DNA from: JAUNKE01 sp041784625
GTDB lineage: Bacteria > Bacillota > Clostridia > Peptostreptococcales > Filifactoraceae
Assembly: GCA_041784625.1 (NCBI GenBank)
Contig: JBHBDS010000087.1
Location: forward strand, 1-25,821
DNA: 25,821 bases
Direction: 5' to 3'
Both the position numbers and the translations under genes were made by a program. Shown piece after piece: positions 14,487 through 22,504 of this stretch. Every line of letters begins with the position of its first letter. The first letter of the stretch is position 1. The notes below the pieces were generated by a model that saw only the letters and a list, made by a program, of their open reading frames with translations, was not told where the DNA came from and did no database searches.

Positions 14487-16541
14487 ATGTCGAGAGATTT
14501 ATTTTTTGAAATAGGTACAGAGGAAATTCCAGCACGATTTATCAACAATGCCCTGCTTGAAATCGAAAATATTCTAACCAAAGATTTGGGCGCAAAAAGA
14601 ATTTCTTTTGATGAAATCAAAACTTACGCAACCCCAAGACGATTTGCGATTCAAATCAAAAATGTAGCAGAAAAACAGTCGGACTTCCAAGAGGAGCTCA
14701 AAGGACCATCGAAAAAAATTGCGCTGGATGCCGACGGAAATCCAACCAAAGCGTTGCAGGGATTTGTCAAAAGTAAAGGTGGCGAATTAGATAATGTTGT
14801 TTTCAAAAATATTGACGGCGATGAGTATGTGTATCTCACCATCTTTTCGCAAGGAAAAGAAACCAAACTTTTTGTAAAAGCAATTCTTGAAAATGTAATT
14901 CGCAATATGAATTTCCCTAAACCGATGAAATGGGGAAACAAGAATCTCAAATTCATTCGCCCGATTCGTTGGTTGATCGCATTTTTTGGCGACGAGCTAA
15001 TGAACTTTGATATCGAAGAAATCCACACGTCCAATGTTACCAAAGGCCATCGATTCCTAGGCTCGCCAGAAATTGTTGTGAACAATTTTGAAGACTATAA
15101 GACAAAACTTGCAGAAAACTTTGTAATTCTAGATCATATCGAAAGAAAGAATTTGATTAAAGAGCAAGTGATTGAAGTGGCAAAAACTTTGGGCGGAGAG
15201 GCGATCATCGATGAAGAAATTCTAGATGAAGTAAACTTTATCGTAGAATATCCGACAGCATTCTACGGCAATTTCGACTCCGATTACTTGAAACTTCCGA
15301 AAGAGGCAGTTATTACTCCGATGAAAAATCACCAGCGATATTTCCCGGTGATCAATTCTGAGGGAGAACTGATGCCACACTTCATTACCGTGCGTAACGG
15401 CGACTCGTACATGATTGACAATGTTCGAAAAGGCAATCAAAAAGTTCTGGATGCCAGACTAAAAGATGCGCTATTCTTCTATGAAGAAGATACGAAAAAA
15501 CCATTGGAAGATTTTGTTCCAAATCTTGAGACGATTGTATTTCACCAAAAATTGGGTACGATGCGTGACAAAGTGGATCGAATCAACAATCTTGCGCTTT
15601 CAATTGCAAATAAATTGGACTTCAGAAAAGAATTTATATCAAGAACAGCTCTGCTTGCAAAAGCGGACTTGACGACGCAAATGGTTTTTGAGTTTGGAGA
15701 ACTTCAGGGAATTATGGGTCGCTATTATGCGACTTTATCAGGTGAGCCTTCGGAAGTTGCCGATGGAATTTTTGAGCATTATCTTCCTCGAAATGCGGAA
15801 GATGAGATTGCAAAATCTCCAGAAGGCATTGCACTATCCCTTGCTGATAAAATGGATACGATTTCGGGATTTTTCTCGATTGGAATACAACCAACTGGCT
15901 CCCAGGATCCATATGCGCTGAGACGACAAGCGATTGGCGTGCTTTCGACAATGATTGAGCGCAAATTAAATCTAAGCATTGCAGAGCTCGTGGAATTGGC
16001 ATGTAGCTGCTATCCATTTGAGGTGTCGGCAGAGGCAAAAGAAAATCTTCTCTCGTTTATGATGCTACGACTTCGAAATATTCTACTGGATCAAGGGATT
16101 CGCTACGATATCGTCAATGGATTAAAGAATCATCTTGATACTCCAGTGTATCGAATTGTTGAAATTGCGCAAGCGGTTGACAGCTGGCTCAAGGAGGACA
16201 AATCGGTGGTGCTCACGTCGCTCCTTCGAGGAAACAATTTAATGAAACACGAAACAAGTGCTGCAGTGAGCGAAGACCTTTTTGAGCATGAATCAGAAAA
16301 ACTTTTGCATGAAGAAGTTAAAAAACATCAATCAAGCATCCGTTCTTTCTTGAGTGATGGAAAATATCTTGATGCATTGGTTCTCATCGAAAATTTTGCG
16401 TCTCCGATCGATCAATTATTCGACAATGTGATGATTATGCACAAGGATGAGGCAATCAAAAACAACCGACTCGCGCTGGTAAAATCTGCGCTGGTCGACA
16501 TCAACAAGATTGTTGATATTGATGAAATAATCTATAAATAA
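14487..16541 (+). CDS. glyS: Glycyl-tRNA synthetase beta subunit
   Basis: 684 residues, normal for the beta chain, which binds and positions tRNA-Gly. The start D-L-F-F-E-I-G-T-E-E-I-P-A-R is the family hallmark, followed by T-P-R-R-F-A, K-G-P-S-K-K, P-K-P-M-K-W-G and R-P-I-R-W-L. The middle has N-H-Q-R-Y-F-P-V and the HD-like region D-L-T-T-Q-M-V-F-E-F-x-E-L-Q-G-I-M-G; the C-terminal DALR-type anticodon-binding part follows (about 580-684). ATG 14487 is 1 bp after glyQ, with a G-rich ribosome site at 14475-14480. Confidence 0.98.
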   Translation: MSRDLFFEIGTEEIPARFINNALLEIENILTKDLGAKRISFDEIKTYATPRRFAIQIKNVAEKQSDFQEELKGPSKKIALDADGNPTKALQGFVKSKGGELDNVVFKNIDGDEYVYLTIFSQGKETKLFVKAILENVIRNMNFPKPMKWGNKNLKFIRPIRWLIAFFGDELMNFDIEEIHTSNVTKGHRFLGSPEIVVNNFEDYKTKLAENFVILDHIERKNLIKEQVIEVAKTLGGEAIIDEEILDEVNFIVEYPTAFYGNFDSDYLKLPKEAVITPMKNHQRYFPVINSEGELMPHFITVRNGDSYMIDNVRKGNQKVLDARLKDALFFYEEDTKKPLEDFVPNLETIVFHQKLGTMRDKVDRINNLALSIANKLDFRKEFISRTALLAKADLTTQMVFEFGELQGIMGRYYATLSGEPSEVADGIFEHYLPRNAEDEIAKSPEGIALSLADKMDTISGFFSIGIQPTGSQDPYALRRQAIGVLSTMIERKLNLSIAELVELACSCYPFEVSAEAKENLLSFMMLRLRNILLDQGIRYDIVNGLKNHLDTPVYRIVEIAQAVDSWLKEDKSVVLTSLLRGNNLMKHETSAAVSEDLFEHESEKLLHEEVKKHQSSIRSFLSDGKYLDALVLIENFASPIDQLFDNVMIMHKDEAIKNNRLALVKSALVDINKIVDIDEIIYK

Positions 16542-16552
16542 GGATGAAAACT

Positions 16553-17227
16553 ATGCTAATATGTATTGAAGGCTCGGATGCCTCAGGAAAAGAAACGCAA
16601 TCCAAATTGCTGTGCCAACACTTTTTTGGCAAAGGGCAAAAGGCACAATGGATAACTTTTCCAGATTACTCCAGCGATTCATCGTTTTTAGTTAAAATGT
16701 ATCTTAATGGAAGCTTTGGCGATTCACCTGATGCGGTGAATCCCAAAGCTGCATCTATATTTTTTGCCTGCGATCGTTTTGCATCGTATAATTTGAAATG
16801 GAAAGAAGCATATCAGAAGAAGCAAATTATTGTTGCGGATCGATACGTAACTTCCAATGCGATTCACCAAGCGTCAAAAATTGAAGACGATTCGAAAAGA
16901 CAAGCGTTTTTGGATTGGCTTTTTGAATTGGAATATGGCATATTAGGACTCCCAAAGCCAGATTTGACGATATTTTTGAATGTGCCATTTGAAGTGTCCA
17001 ATAAACTGATGAAGAACCGAGCGAACAAAATCTCTGGCGATGAAAAAAAAGACATTCATGAATCGGATGTAGATTATCTCAGAAAAACGCACCAAAATGC
17101 GCTGGAAATTGCAAAACAACTTGACTGGATACAAATTGACTGTACGGAAAATAATGAGCTAAAGTCTGTCGAACAGATTCAGAAAGAAATAATCGAGGCG
17201 ATTGATGAAAGAATCTACGATCTATAA
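16553..17227 (+). CDS. tmk: Thymidylate (dTMP) kinase
   Basis: 224 residues from the start chosen here. Tmk phosphorylates dTMP to dTDP for DNA synthesis. The P-loop reads E-G-S-D-A-S-G-K-E-T-Q (6-16) in place of the commoner E-G-x-D-G-x-G-K-S-T; this K-E-T-Q variant occurs in a clostridial Tmk branch. A-D-R-Y-V-T-S-N is the conserved D-R-Y/W segment, and K-K-D-I-H-E lies in the lid region. Two ATGs compete: 16544 has no proper ribosome site and adds three residues, while 16553 has AGGA at 16541-16544 with 8-base spacing, so I prefer 16553. It overlaps the next gene by 23 bp. Confidence 0.92.
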   Translation: MLICIEGSDASGKETQSKLLCQHFFGKGQKAQWITFPDYSSDSSFLVKMYLNGSFGDSPDAVNPKAASIFFACDRFASYNLKWKEAYQKKQIIVADRYVTSNAIHQASKIEDDSKRQAFLDWLFELEYGILGLPKPDLTIFLNVPFEVSNKLMKNRANKISGDEKKDIHESDVDYLRKTHQNALEIAKQLDWIQIDCTENNELKSVEQIQKEIIEAIDERIYDL

Positions 17228-17852
17228 CAAAATTGCAGACATCTTCGGTTCCCAATCACATTTTTATCTGCTGGAAGGGCAAAGAGAGATTCTCGCTACA
17301 GAGATTGAAGAATATTTTTCTCAAAATAGTTCATGCTCTTTTTTCAAAATAGAAGGAGCGGAGTTTAAGGCGGATCATGCAAGAGAATTGGTCGCAGAAT
17401 TGCTCAAAAAATCTTTTGAATTGGATATTTTTCTATTTTACGATTTTGAGCAGATTGATCCCATTGCTCAAAATATTTTGCTAAAATCATTGGAAGAGCT
17501 CGGTGAAAACAAAATTATTATCGCTATCTGTAACTCGGTATCGGGGATTTTGGATACCATTGTATCAAGAGCCTATCATGAATTTTTTCAAGAGCGAACT
17601 GATTCGGATGAGGTAGAACTAGGAAGAGCTTTTGAGAAAAAATCCGACAAGCTCAAATATTATTTCGAGCTGCTCGAGCAAAAAGAGCCTAGTCAATGGT
17701 ATCAAACGCTTTCGGATGCAGATACATTAAAAAATATTCTTGACCAAACGAAAGCAAATCAATTGATTTTGAAATATGCAAAAAGTATTGAGGCAAACGT
17801 AAATAAAGACCTCTGTACGGACTTGTTGATATATAAATTATTGGAGGAATGA
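17205..17852 (+). CDS. holB: Degenerate DNA polymerase III delta-prime-like subunit
   Basis: 215 residues, shorter than usual HolB (about 310-330). The core F-Y-D-F-E-Q-I-D-P-I-A-Q-N-I-L-L-K-S-L-E-E corresponds to the family's Q-N-A-L-L-K-T-L-E-E segment, followed by a sensor-like S-R-A near T-I-V. The Walker A lysine loop is absent (L-E-G-Q-R-E-I occupies that place) and the four-cysteine zinc module is missing. Delta-prime need not hydrolyse ATP, so a structural clamp-loader role remains possible. Identification rests partly on position: tmk-holB-ricT-yabB-rsmI is the conserved Firmicute order. ATG 17205 lies within tmk, with GAGG at 17195-17198; a TTG at 17202 is less likely. The TGA stop overlaps the following start. 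Confidence 0.75.
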   Translation: MKESTIYNKIADIFGSQSHFYLLEGQREILATEIEEYFSQNSSCSFFKIEGAEFKADHARELVAELLKKSFELDIFLFYDFEQIDPIAQNILLKSLEELGENKIIIAICNSVSGILDTIVSRAYHEFFQERTDSDEVELGRAFEKKSDKLKYYFELLEQKEPSQWYQTLSDADTLKNILDQTKANQLILKYAKSIEANVNKDLCTDLLIYKLLEE

Positions 17853-18733
17853 TGAGTATAAATATTGTAGGAGTTCGTTTCAAAAAAGCGGGGAAAATCT
17901 ATTATTTTTCTCCAGAACAGAAGCAATATGAGTTGAACGAACAAGTGGTGGTTGAGACGGCACGCGGCATTGAAATGGGAACCATTGCCATTGCCAATCG
18001 AGATGTCAAGGAAGATCATATCGTTGCGCCGCTCAAATCGGTGTTGCGCTCTGCGACCAAGGATGACATCAAAAACTACGAGGAAAACAAAGAACTTGCT
18101 GAAAAAGCGGGAGAAATTTTCAAGACAAAAGCAGCGGACAACAATCTGGAGATGATTCTGATCGGAACAGAATACACATTGGATCGCAACAAGCTAATTT
18201 TTTATTTTACAGCGGATGGAAGAATTGATTTCCGTGAGCTCGTAAAGGATTTGGCGTCCGTATTTCGAACAAGAATTGAACTTCGACAAATCGGAGTGCG
18301 TGACGAGGCTAAAAATCTCGGCGGACTCGGATGTTGCGGAAGACCGCTGTGCTGCTCCTCGTGGCTTGGTGATTTCCACTCGGTTTCGATCAAGATGGCA
18401 AAGGATCAGAATCTCTCGCTGAATCCAACAAAAATTTCGGGGATTTGCGGCAGATTGTTCTGTTGCCTAAATTATGAGCACAAAAACTATGAAGAAGCGC
18501 TTTCGATTTTGCCAAATGTGGGAAGTAAAGTCAAAACACCAGATGGCACAGGAAAAGTTCTCGACGTATATGTTCTTACGGAAGAAGTAAAAGTGCAAAT
18601 TTCGGATCAAAATGACAATACGACGCTCAAAAGATTCAAAGTCAGTGAGATTGAAGTCCTAAAATATGCGAGAAGAAACAATGAAAAAATCGATCGTGCA
18701 CTAGAAAAGGAACTAAAGGAGCTGGAAGATTGA
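17852..18733 (+). CDS. ricT: PSP1-domain regulatory iron-sulfur protein RicT (YaaT)
   Basis: 293 residues. In Bacillus RicT forms a complex with RicA and RicF that carries [4Fe-4S] clusters and steers RNase Y processing, affecting competence, sporulation and biofilm. The PSP1 C-terminal domain is clear, with cysteines C161, C162, C167, C168, C199, C204 and C205 in G-C-C-G-R-P-L-C-C and I-C-G-R-L-F-C-C. R-D-E-A-K and the C-terminal V-K-T-P-x-G-T-G-K-V also fit. Two tandem ATGs exist: 17849 is 1 base after GGAGG (17843-17847), while 17852 has 4-base spacing and is preferred. The gene overlaps holB at the stop and the next gene by 4 bp. RicA and RicF are not in this window. Confidence 0.94.
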   Translation: MSINIVGVRFKKAGKIYYFSPEQKQYELNEQVVVETARGIEMGTIAIANRDVKEDHIVAPLKSVLRSATKDDIKNYEENKELAEKAGEIFKTKAADNNLEMILIGTEYTLDRNKLIFYFTADGRIDFRELVKDLASVFRTRIELRQIGVRDEAKNLGGLGCCGRPLCCSSWLGDFHSVSIKMAKDQNLSLNPTKISGICGRLFCCLNYEHKNYEEALSILPNVGSKVKTPDGTGKVLDVYVLTEEVKVQISDQNDNTTLKRFKVSEIEVLKYARRNNEKIDRALEKELKELED

Positions 18734-19476
18734 TTGTGCATCCAAATGAAACGGTTGATTTGCTTGGGATAAAAAATTACAAAATTATTCAAGCGAGTGA
18801 TGGGTTCAAATTCGGGATTGACGCAGTACTGCTGGCGAATTTTGTAAAAATATCCTCGGGAGATATTGGTGTGGATTTGGGTAGCGGAACAGGAATTATC
18901 CCGACCATCATTGCTGCCAAATCCAAAGCAAAAAAAATTATCGGTGTCGAGATACAGCCTGATGTTTGCGAAATGTCCGCTCGCTCTGCGGAGCTCAACA
19001 ATTTGCAAGATCGTTTGGAGTTCAAAAATATCGACATCAAAGAGATTTCAACGCATTTCGAAAAACATTCCTTTGATTTTGTGACTTCCAACCCGCCGTA
19101 TTTCAAAGTGGATACCTTGGCCTCGCCAAATAGGAAAAAGCATATTTCACGGCACGAGATTGCGATCACGCTCAAAGATATTTTTGAAAGTGCGTCGTAT
19201 TTGCTAAAACCACAAAAAAGTTTTTTTCTGATACACAAACCGGAAAGGTTGACAGAACTCATCGAAGAAGCGAGAAAATATCAGCTTGAGCCAAAAGAGA
19301 TTCAGTTCATACATCCAAGTAGTACCAAAGCACCGAATCTAATTTTGATTCGTTACACCAAGCAGGGCAAGTCGGGGCTAAAATATCGAGAGCCGCTATT
19401 TGTATATGAATCAAATGGCGAGTATTCTGAGATGATCCATACGATATATCAACAACAATTATTAGGAGAAGAATAA
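18730..19476 (+). CDS. tRNA1(Val) A37 N6-methyltransferase-like protein (YabB/TrmN6)
   Basis: 248 residues. This SAM-dependent methyltransferase family modifies N6 of adenine, in E. coli at A37 of tRNA1-Val. Motif I is D-L-G-S-G-T-G-I (49-56), the acidic loop is G-V-E-I-Q (72-76), and the catalytic N-P-P-Y is at 121-124. D-G-F-K-F-G-I-D-A-V-L-L-A is the usual N-terminal signature. The start is TTG 18730, overlapping the ricT TGA as TTGA, with AAAGGAG (18715-18721) 8 bases upstream; a GTG at 18736 is an alternative but further from that site. The order ricT-yabB-rsmI matches Bacillus, without yabA and yazA. Confidence 0.92.
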   Translation: MIVHPNETVDLLGIKNYKIIQASDGFKFGIDAVLLANFVKISSGDIGVDLGSGTGIIPTIIAAKSKAKKIIGVEIQPDVCEMSARSAELNNLQDRLEFKNIDIKEISTHFEKHSFDFVTSNPPYFKVDTLASPNRKKHISRHEIAITLKDIFESASYLLKPQKSFFLIHKPERLTELIEEARKYQLEPKEIQFIHPSSTKAPNLILIRYTKQGKSGLKYREPLFVYESNGEYSEMIHTIYQQQLLGEE

Positions 19477-20297
19477 TGCTCTATGTATGCGCAACTCCTC
19501 TTGGCAATTTGGAGGATATTACACTTCGCACGCTGAGAATCTTTCAAGAAGTGGATTATATCCTGTGTGAAGATACCAGAAGAACAATCAAACTTCTCAA
19601 TCATTACGAAATCAAAAAGAAACTTATCAGCATGAACGAGCATTCTGAATTTCATAAAAAAAATCATATCATTGATGATCTGAAAGCAGGAAAAAATATT
19701 GCGCTCGTTTCAGATGCAGGGATGCCAGGTATTCAAGATCCAGGACAACAGCTCATACAAGAAGCAATCAAAAATAATGTGGAGTATACGATTTTGCCAG
19801 GACCATCTGCATTGATTACCGCATTGGTGGGATCGGGAATGTGTCAGGATGAATTTGTATTCCTTGGTTTTCTGCCAAGAAAGCAGTCTGAGCGCAAAGA
19901 GATTTTGAATCGATATGCTTCGGTGAAGGCAGAGCTTGTGCTCTATGAATCGCCGCATCGCTTTGCAAAACTCCTCGAGGATTTGATGGCGACTTTGGGC
20001 GACCGAAACATCGTAATCTGTCGAGAACTGAGCAAAAGATTTGAAGAGTACATTCATACGACAGTGAATGAAGCGATCGAAAAGCAGCAAGATATTCAAG
20101 GAGAGCTTGTCATCATAATTCAGCGTGGAGAAGAGTTAAATCATGAAATGACAGAGCAAGATTTGATACAGATAGCAAAAGGGATGTCGGAGGGCAAAAC
20201 TTCTAAGCAATTGTCCAAAGAACTGATACAAAAAACTGGAATTTCCAAAAATCGTGCGTATGAAATCGCATTACAAATAAAAAATGAATCGAAATAA
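19476..20297 (+). CDS. rsmI: 16S rRNA 2'-O-ribose C1402 methyltransferase
   Basis: 273 residues. RsmI methylates the ribose of C1402 in the decoding centre of 16S rRNA. It belongs to the tetrapyrrole-methylase fold: A-T-P-L-G-N-L-E-D-I-T at 6-16, C-E-D-T-R-R at 31-36, S-D-A-G-M-P-G-I-Q-D-P-G at 79-90, then L-P-G-P-S-A and Y-E-S-P-H-R. The C-terminal K-Q-L-S-K-E-L-I...S-K-N-R-A-Y is the small tail domain typical of Firmicute RsmI. ATG overlaps the previous stop as TAATG, with AGGAG at 19464-19468. A terminator follows at once, ending the 19-gene run. Confidence 0.96.
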   Translation: MLYVCATPLGNLEDITLRTLRIFQEVDYILCEDTRRTIKLLNHYEIKKKLISMNEHSEFHKKNHIIDDLKAGKNIALVSDAGMPGIQDPGQQLIQEAIKNNVEYTILPGPSALITALVGSGMCQDEFVFLGFLPRKQSERKEILNRYASVKAELVLYESPHRFAKLLEDLMATLGDRNIVICRELSKRFEEYIHTTVNEAIEKQQDIQGELVIIIQRGEELNHEMTEQDLIQIAKGMSEGKTSKQLSKELIQKTGISKNRAYEIALQIKNESK

Positions 20298-20301
20298 ACC
20301 G

Positions 20302-20327
20302 AGCAGCGGAATTTTTCTGCTGCTTTT
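20302..20327 (+). terminator. Rho-independent terminator after rsmI
   Basis: The arms AGCAGCGGAA (20302-20311) and TTCTGCTGCT (20315-20324) pair with one G-T wobble around a TTT loop, followed by TTT. It starts 5 bases after the rsmI stop and ends the long queG-to-rsmI gene run. Confidence 0.8.
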
Positions 20328-20351
20328 GTATGCACAAAGGATAGGTGGTAA

Positions 20352-20455
20352 AACCCGTGCTCACTCCAATGCTATTATTTTTTCTTGTGGATGAAATGGA
20401 AAACTGCTGCATTGTATTGTACTAATGGAGTGGGTTGTAGAGTATTTTTCATCCA
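20352..20455 (+). other. Interleaved inverted repeats, potential pseudoknot or switch
   Basis: Helix A pairs 20359-20368 (core CACTCCA at 20362-20368) with 20426-20435 (TGGAGTG at 20426-20432); two or three further G-T or C-G pairs extend it. ATGC (20369-20372) can stack on it with GCAT (20409-20412). Helix B pairs TGGATGAAA (20388-20396) with TTTCATCCA (20447-20455), nine perfect pairs. One arm of B lies inside the loop of A and the other outside, so both together would form a pseudoknot, or they exclude each other. No T-run follows and no promoter was recognised upstream. It lies between the rsmI terminator and the next promoter, so it could be a small RNA, a regulatory DNA element or chance. 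No known riboswitch class was recognised. Confidence 0.3.
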
Positions 20456-20527
20456 AAATCGTGAAGTGATGATATATTGACCGTACAGAAATATCGAATT
20501 TTGCATCAACAAAGCTAAAAATATTCT

Positions 20528-20555
20528 GTTACAAACAATTGTTGCGTGCTATAAT
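20528..20555 (+). promoter_or_regulatory. Extended -10 promoter for the D-Asp ligase operon
   Basis: TGCTATAAT at 20547-20555 is a perfect extended -10 (TG-n-TATAAT). GTTACA at 20528-20533 matches four of six -35 positions with a 16-bp spacer. The predicted start near 20562 gives a leader of about 26 bases containing AGGAG (20578-20582) before ATG 20588. The 10-bp palindrome AACAATTGTT (20534-20543) fills the spacer and could be an operator. The rest of the 290-bp gap (20456-20527) is AT-rich with nothing else I recognise. Confidence 0.75.
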
Positions 20556-20587
20556 TATAAAGAATGATAAAAAATTTAGGAGATCGT

Positions 20588-21805
20588 ATGAGTAAAGACT
20601 TTATCCCTGTGTTGATGGGAAATGATATTAATGTGTACAGCATGGCGAGAGCTTTCTATGATGAATATAACAAAAAATCTTTTGTGTTTTGCAAAACAAT
20701 CAGTGGACCTTGTCAGGATAGCGATATTTTGACTTTGATGAGCGATACAAAGATTGACACACAAAGTGTTTTTTTGGAAAAAGTAAATCAGTTTGCAAGG
20801 GAGCATATCGACAAAACTATATTGCTGGTTGGCTGCGGTGATAATTATGTCGAGGTAATCAGCAGCAATTTGGATCGTTTGGAGAGTAATGTTATTGCGC
20901 CGTATATGAGTTTTGATCGTATTGAACCGCTTACCAACAAAGAAAACTTTTATAAACTCTGCGAAGAATTTGGAATCGATTATCCTGCGACCTATGTCGT
21001 TAATCCAGAGGATGGGATTGATTTGCAATTTGAGGCGCCATATGTGATCAAGGCGGCGGACTCGGTGGAATACTGGAGATTTCCATTCGAAGGACAAGAA
21101 AAAGTATTTATTGTCGATAGCTTGGAGGCGCTCAAAGAAACAGTTGGTAAAATTTTTGCCTCAGGCTATCAAAAAAGCATCATCATCCAAGAATTTATCC
21201 CTGGAAATGATACCAACATGCGAGTCCTCACTTGTTACTCGGGAAAAGATGCTAAGGTGCGAATGATGGCACTCGGACATGTGTTGCTGGAAGAACATAC
21301 GCCAAAAGGAATTGGGAATCATGCCGTGATCCTCAACGAATACAACGAGGAGCTTTGTAAAAAATATCAAAATCTTCTCGAGCGATTGGGGTATGTTGGA
21401 TTTTCAAATTTTGATATTAAATTCGACAAAAGAGATGGAAAATATAAAGCATTTGAGCTGAACCCAAGACAAGGACGAAGCAATTACTACGTCACACACT
21501 CGGGCAAAAATCTCGCAAAAATTTTGGTAGAGGACTATATTTACAAAAAAGATACCAAGAATTTTGAGATTGTCAACACGAGCAAGCTCTGGATGGTTGT
21601 GCCAAAAGGAGTTGCATTCAAGTATATTGTACAAGAAAAATACCGAAAAGAAATGAAAAACCTCATTGCTTCGGGCAACTGTGCCAATCCTTTGCTTTAC
21701 GCTAAGGACAAAAATCTAGTTCGAAGACTTCGCATCACAAAAAATCTGCTATCGCATTATGCAAAATTCAAAAAATATTATGGAGGAAACCGGTATGAGC
21801 ACTAA
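20588..21805 (+). CDS. D-aspartate ligase (ATP-grasp), peptidoglycan cross-bridge synthesis
   Basis: 405 residues. It resembles the Enterococcus faecium D-aspartate ligase Aslfm, which couples the beta-carboxyl of D-Asp to the side-chain amine of L-Lys in the UDP-MurNAc-pentapeptide. Shared marks from memory of that family are P-V-L-M-G-N-D-I-N-V-Y-S-M-A-R-A-F near the N-terminus, L-L-V-G-C-G-D, the ATP-grasp strand Y-V-I-K-A-A-D (K155), Q-E-F-I-P-G-N-D-T-N-M-R-V-L (201-214) and the metal/ATP site E290-L-N-P-R-Q-G-R-S. There is no signal peptide, which fits cytoplasmic action on soluble precursor. ATG 20588 has AGGAG at 20578-20582; an upstream in-frame ATG at 20564 lies at the predicted transcript start and lacks a ribosome site. 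The next genes are an aspartate racemase and MurE. D-Glu as an alternative substrate cannot be excluded. Confidence 0.88.
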   Translation: MSKDFIPVLMGNDINVYSMARAFYDEYNKKSFVFCKTISGPCQDSDILTLMSDTKIDTQSVFLEKVNQFAREHIDKTILLVGCGDNYVEVISSNLDRLESNVIAPYMSFDRIEPLTNKENFYKLCEEFGIDYPATYVVNPEDGIDLQFEAPYVIKAADSVEYWRFPFEGQEKVFIVDSLEALKETVGKIFASGYQKSIIIQEFIPGNDTNMRVLTCYSGKDAKVRMMALGHVLLEEHTPKGIGNHAVILNEYNEELCKKYQNLLERLGYVGFSNFDIKFDKRDGKYKAFELNPRQGRSNYYVTHSGKNLAKILVEDYIYKKDTKNFEIVNTSKLWMVVPKGVAFKYIVQEKYRKEMKNLIASGNCANPLLYAKDKNLVRRLRITKNLLSHYAKFKKYYGGNRYEH

Positions 21806-22499
21806 AACGCTCGGCATTATCGGCGGAATGGGACCGCAAGCCTCGGCTGGTTTCTATAATCTGCTAATCGAAAATACGATTGCGGAAAAAGATCAAGATC
21901 ATATCGATTTGATCTTGCTCAGTCATGCGTCGATTCCAGATCGCACAACTGCGATTCTAAATGACGATTCGGCGAAGATTATTGAACTTCTTCAAAAAGA
22001 TATTGAAAAACTGGCGACAATCGGTGCTGATTTTGTAGTTTTGACCTGCAACACGTCCCATTTGTTTATCGATCAACTTGGAGAAAATGCGTCGATCCCC
22101 ATTGTTTCGATGATTGATACCACGGTGGAATTTCTCCAAAAGAACAAAATCTCCAAAGTGGGATTGATGGCGACGGATGGCACGGTTCAAAGAAAGATTT
22201 ATACAAGTAAATTAGAAAATGCAGGGATAAAAGTTGTTCTCCCAAGCGAGGAGATGCAGCAAAATGTAATGAGAATCATCTACGACCAAGTGAAAAAAGG
22301 AAAATCGGTCGATGAAAAAATGTTTGATTCCATCGCCAACGAATTAAAAATGCAATGTGTCGAGGCGATTATCTTAGGCTGCACAGAGCTTTCATATTAT
22401 GGAGAAATCAAAAAACTTTCCGATTTATTTATTGACCCTCAAAAAATATTGGCTCGAAAATGTATTGAACTTTGCGGAGGAAAACTTACAAAGGAGTAG
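21795..22499 (+). CDS. Aspartate racemase (Asp/Glu racemase family)
   Basis: 234 residues. PLP-independent aspartate racemases interconvert L- and D-Asp with two cysteines acting as acid and base. C85 in V-L-T-C-N-T-S-H and C196 in I-L-G-C-T-E-L are both present. The N-terminal L-G-I-I-G-G-M-G-P-Q-A-S and S-I-P-D-R-T are typical of aspartate rather than glutamate racemases (MurI). I chose ATG 21795, where the family N-terminus begins and GGAGG (21782-21786) lies 8 bases upstream; the in-frame ATG at 21759 would add 12 residues. It overlaps the ligase gene by 11 bp, so the two are probably translated together, consistent with it supplying D-Asp to that ligase. Confidence 0.92.
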   Translation: MSTKTLGIIGGMGPQASAGFYNLLIENTIAEKDQDHIDLILLSHASIPDRTTAILNDDSAKIIELLQKDIEKLATIGADFVVLTCNTSHLFIDQLGENASIPIVSMIDTTVEFLQKNKISKVGLMATDGTVQRKIYTSKLENAGIKVVLPSEEMQQNVMRIIYDQVKKGKSVDEKMFDSIANELKMQCVEAIILGCTELSYYGEIKKLSDLFIDPQKILARKCIELCGGKLTKE

Positions 22500-22504
22500 G
22501 TGCT

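Noticed and set aside
20344..20358. AGGTGGTAAAACCCGTG-like stretch resembling a T-box antiterminator core
   Set aside because: The match to the T-box consensus is imperfect, there is no specifier stem, no following terminator and no amino-acid gene directly downstream.
20477..20505. TTGACC (20477-20482) as a -35 element
   Set aside because: No -10-like hexamer occurs 16-18 bp downstream; the extended -10 at 20547 is much better supported.
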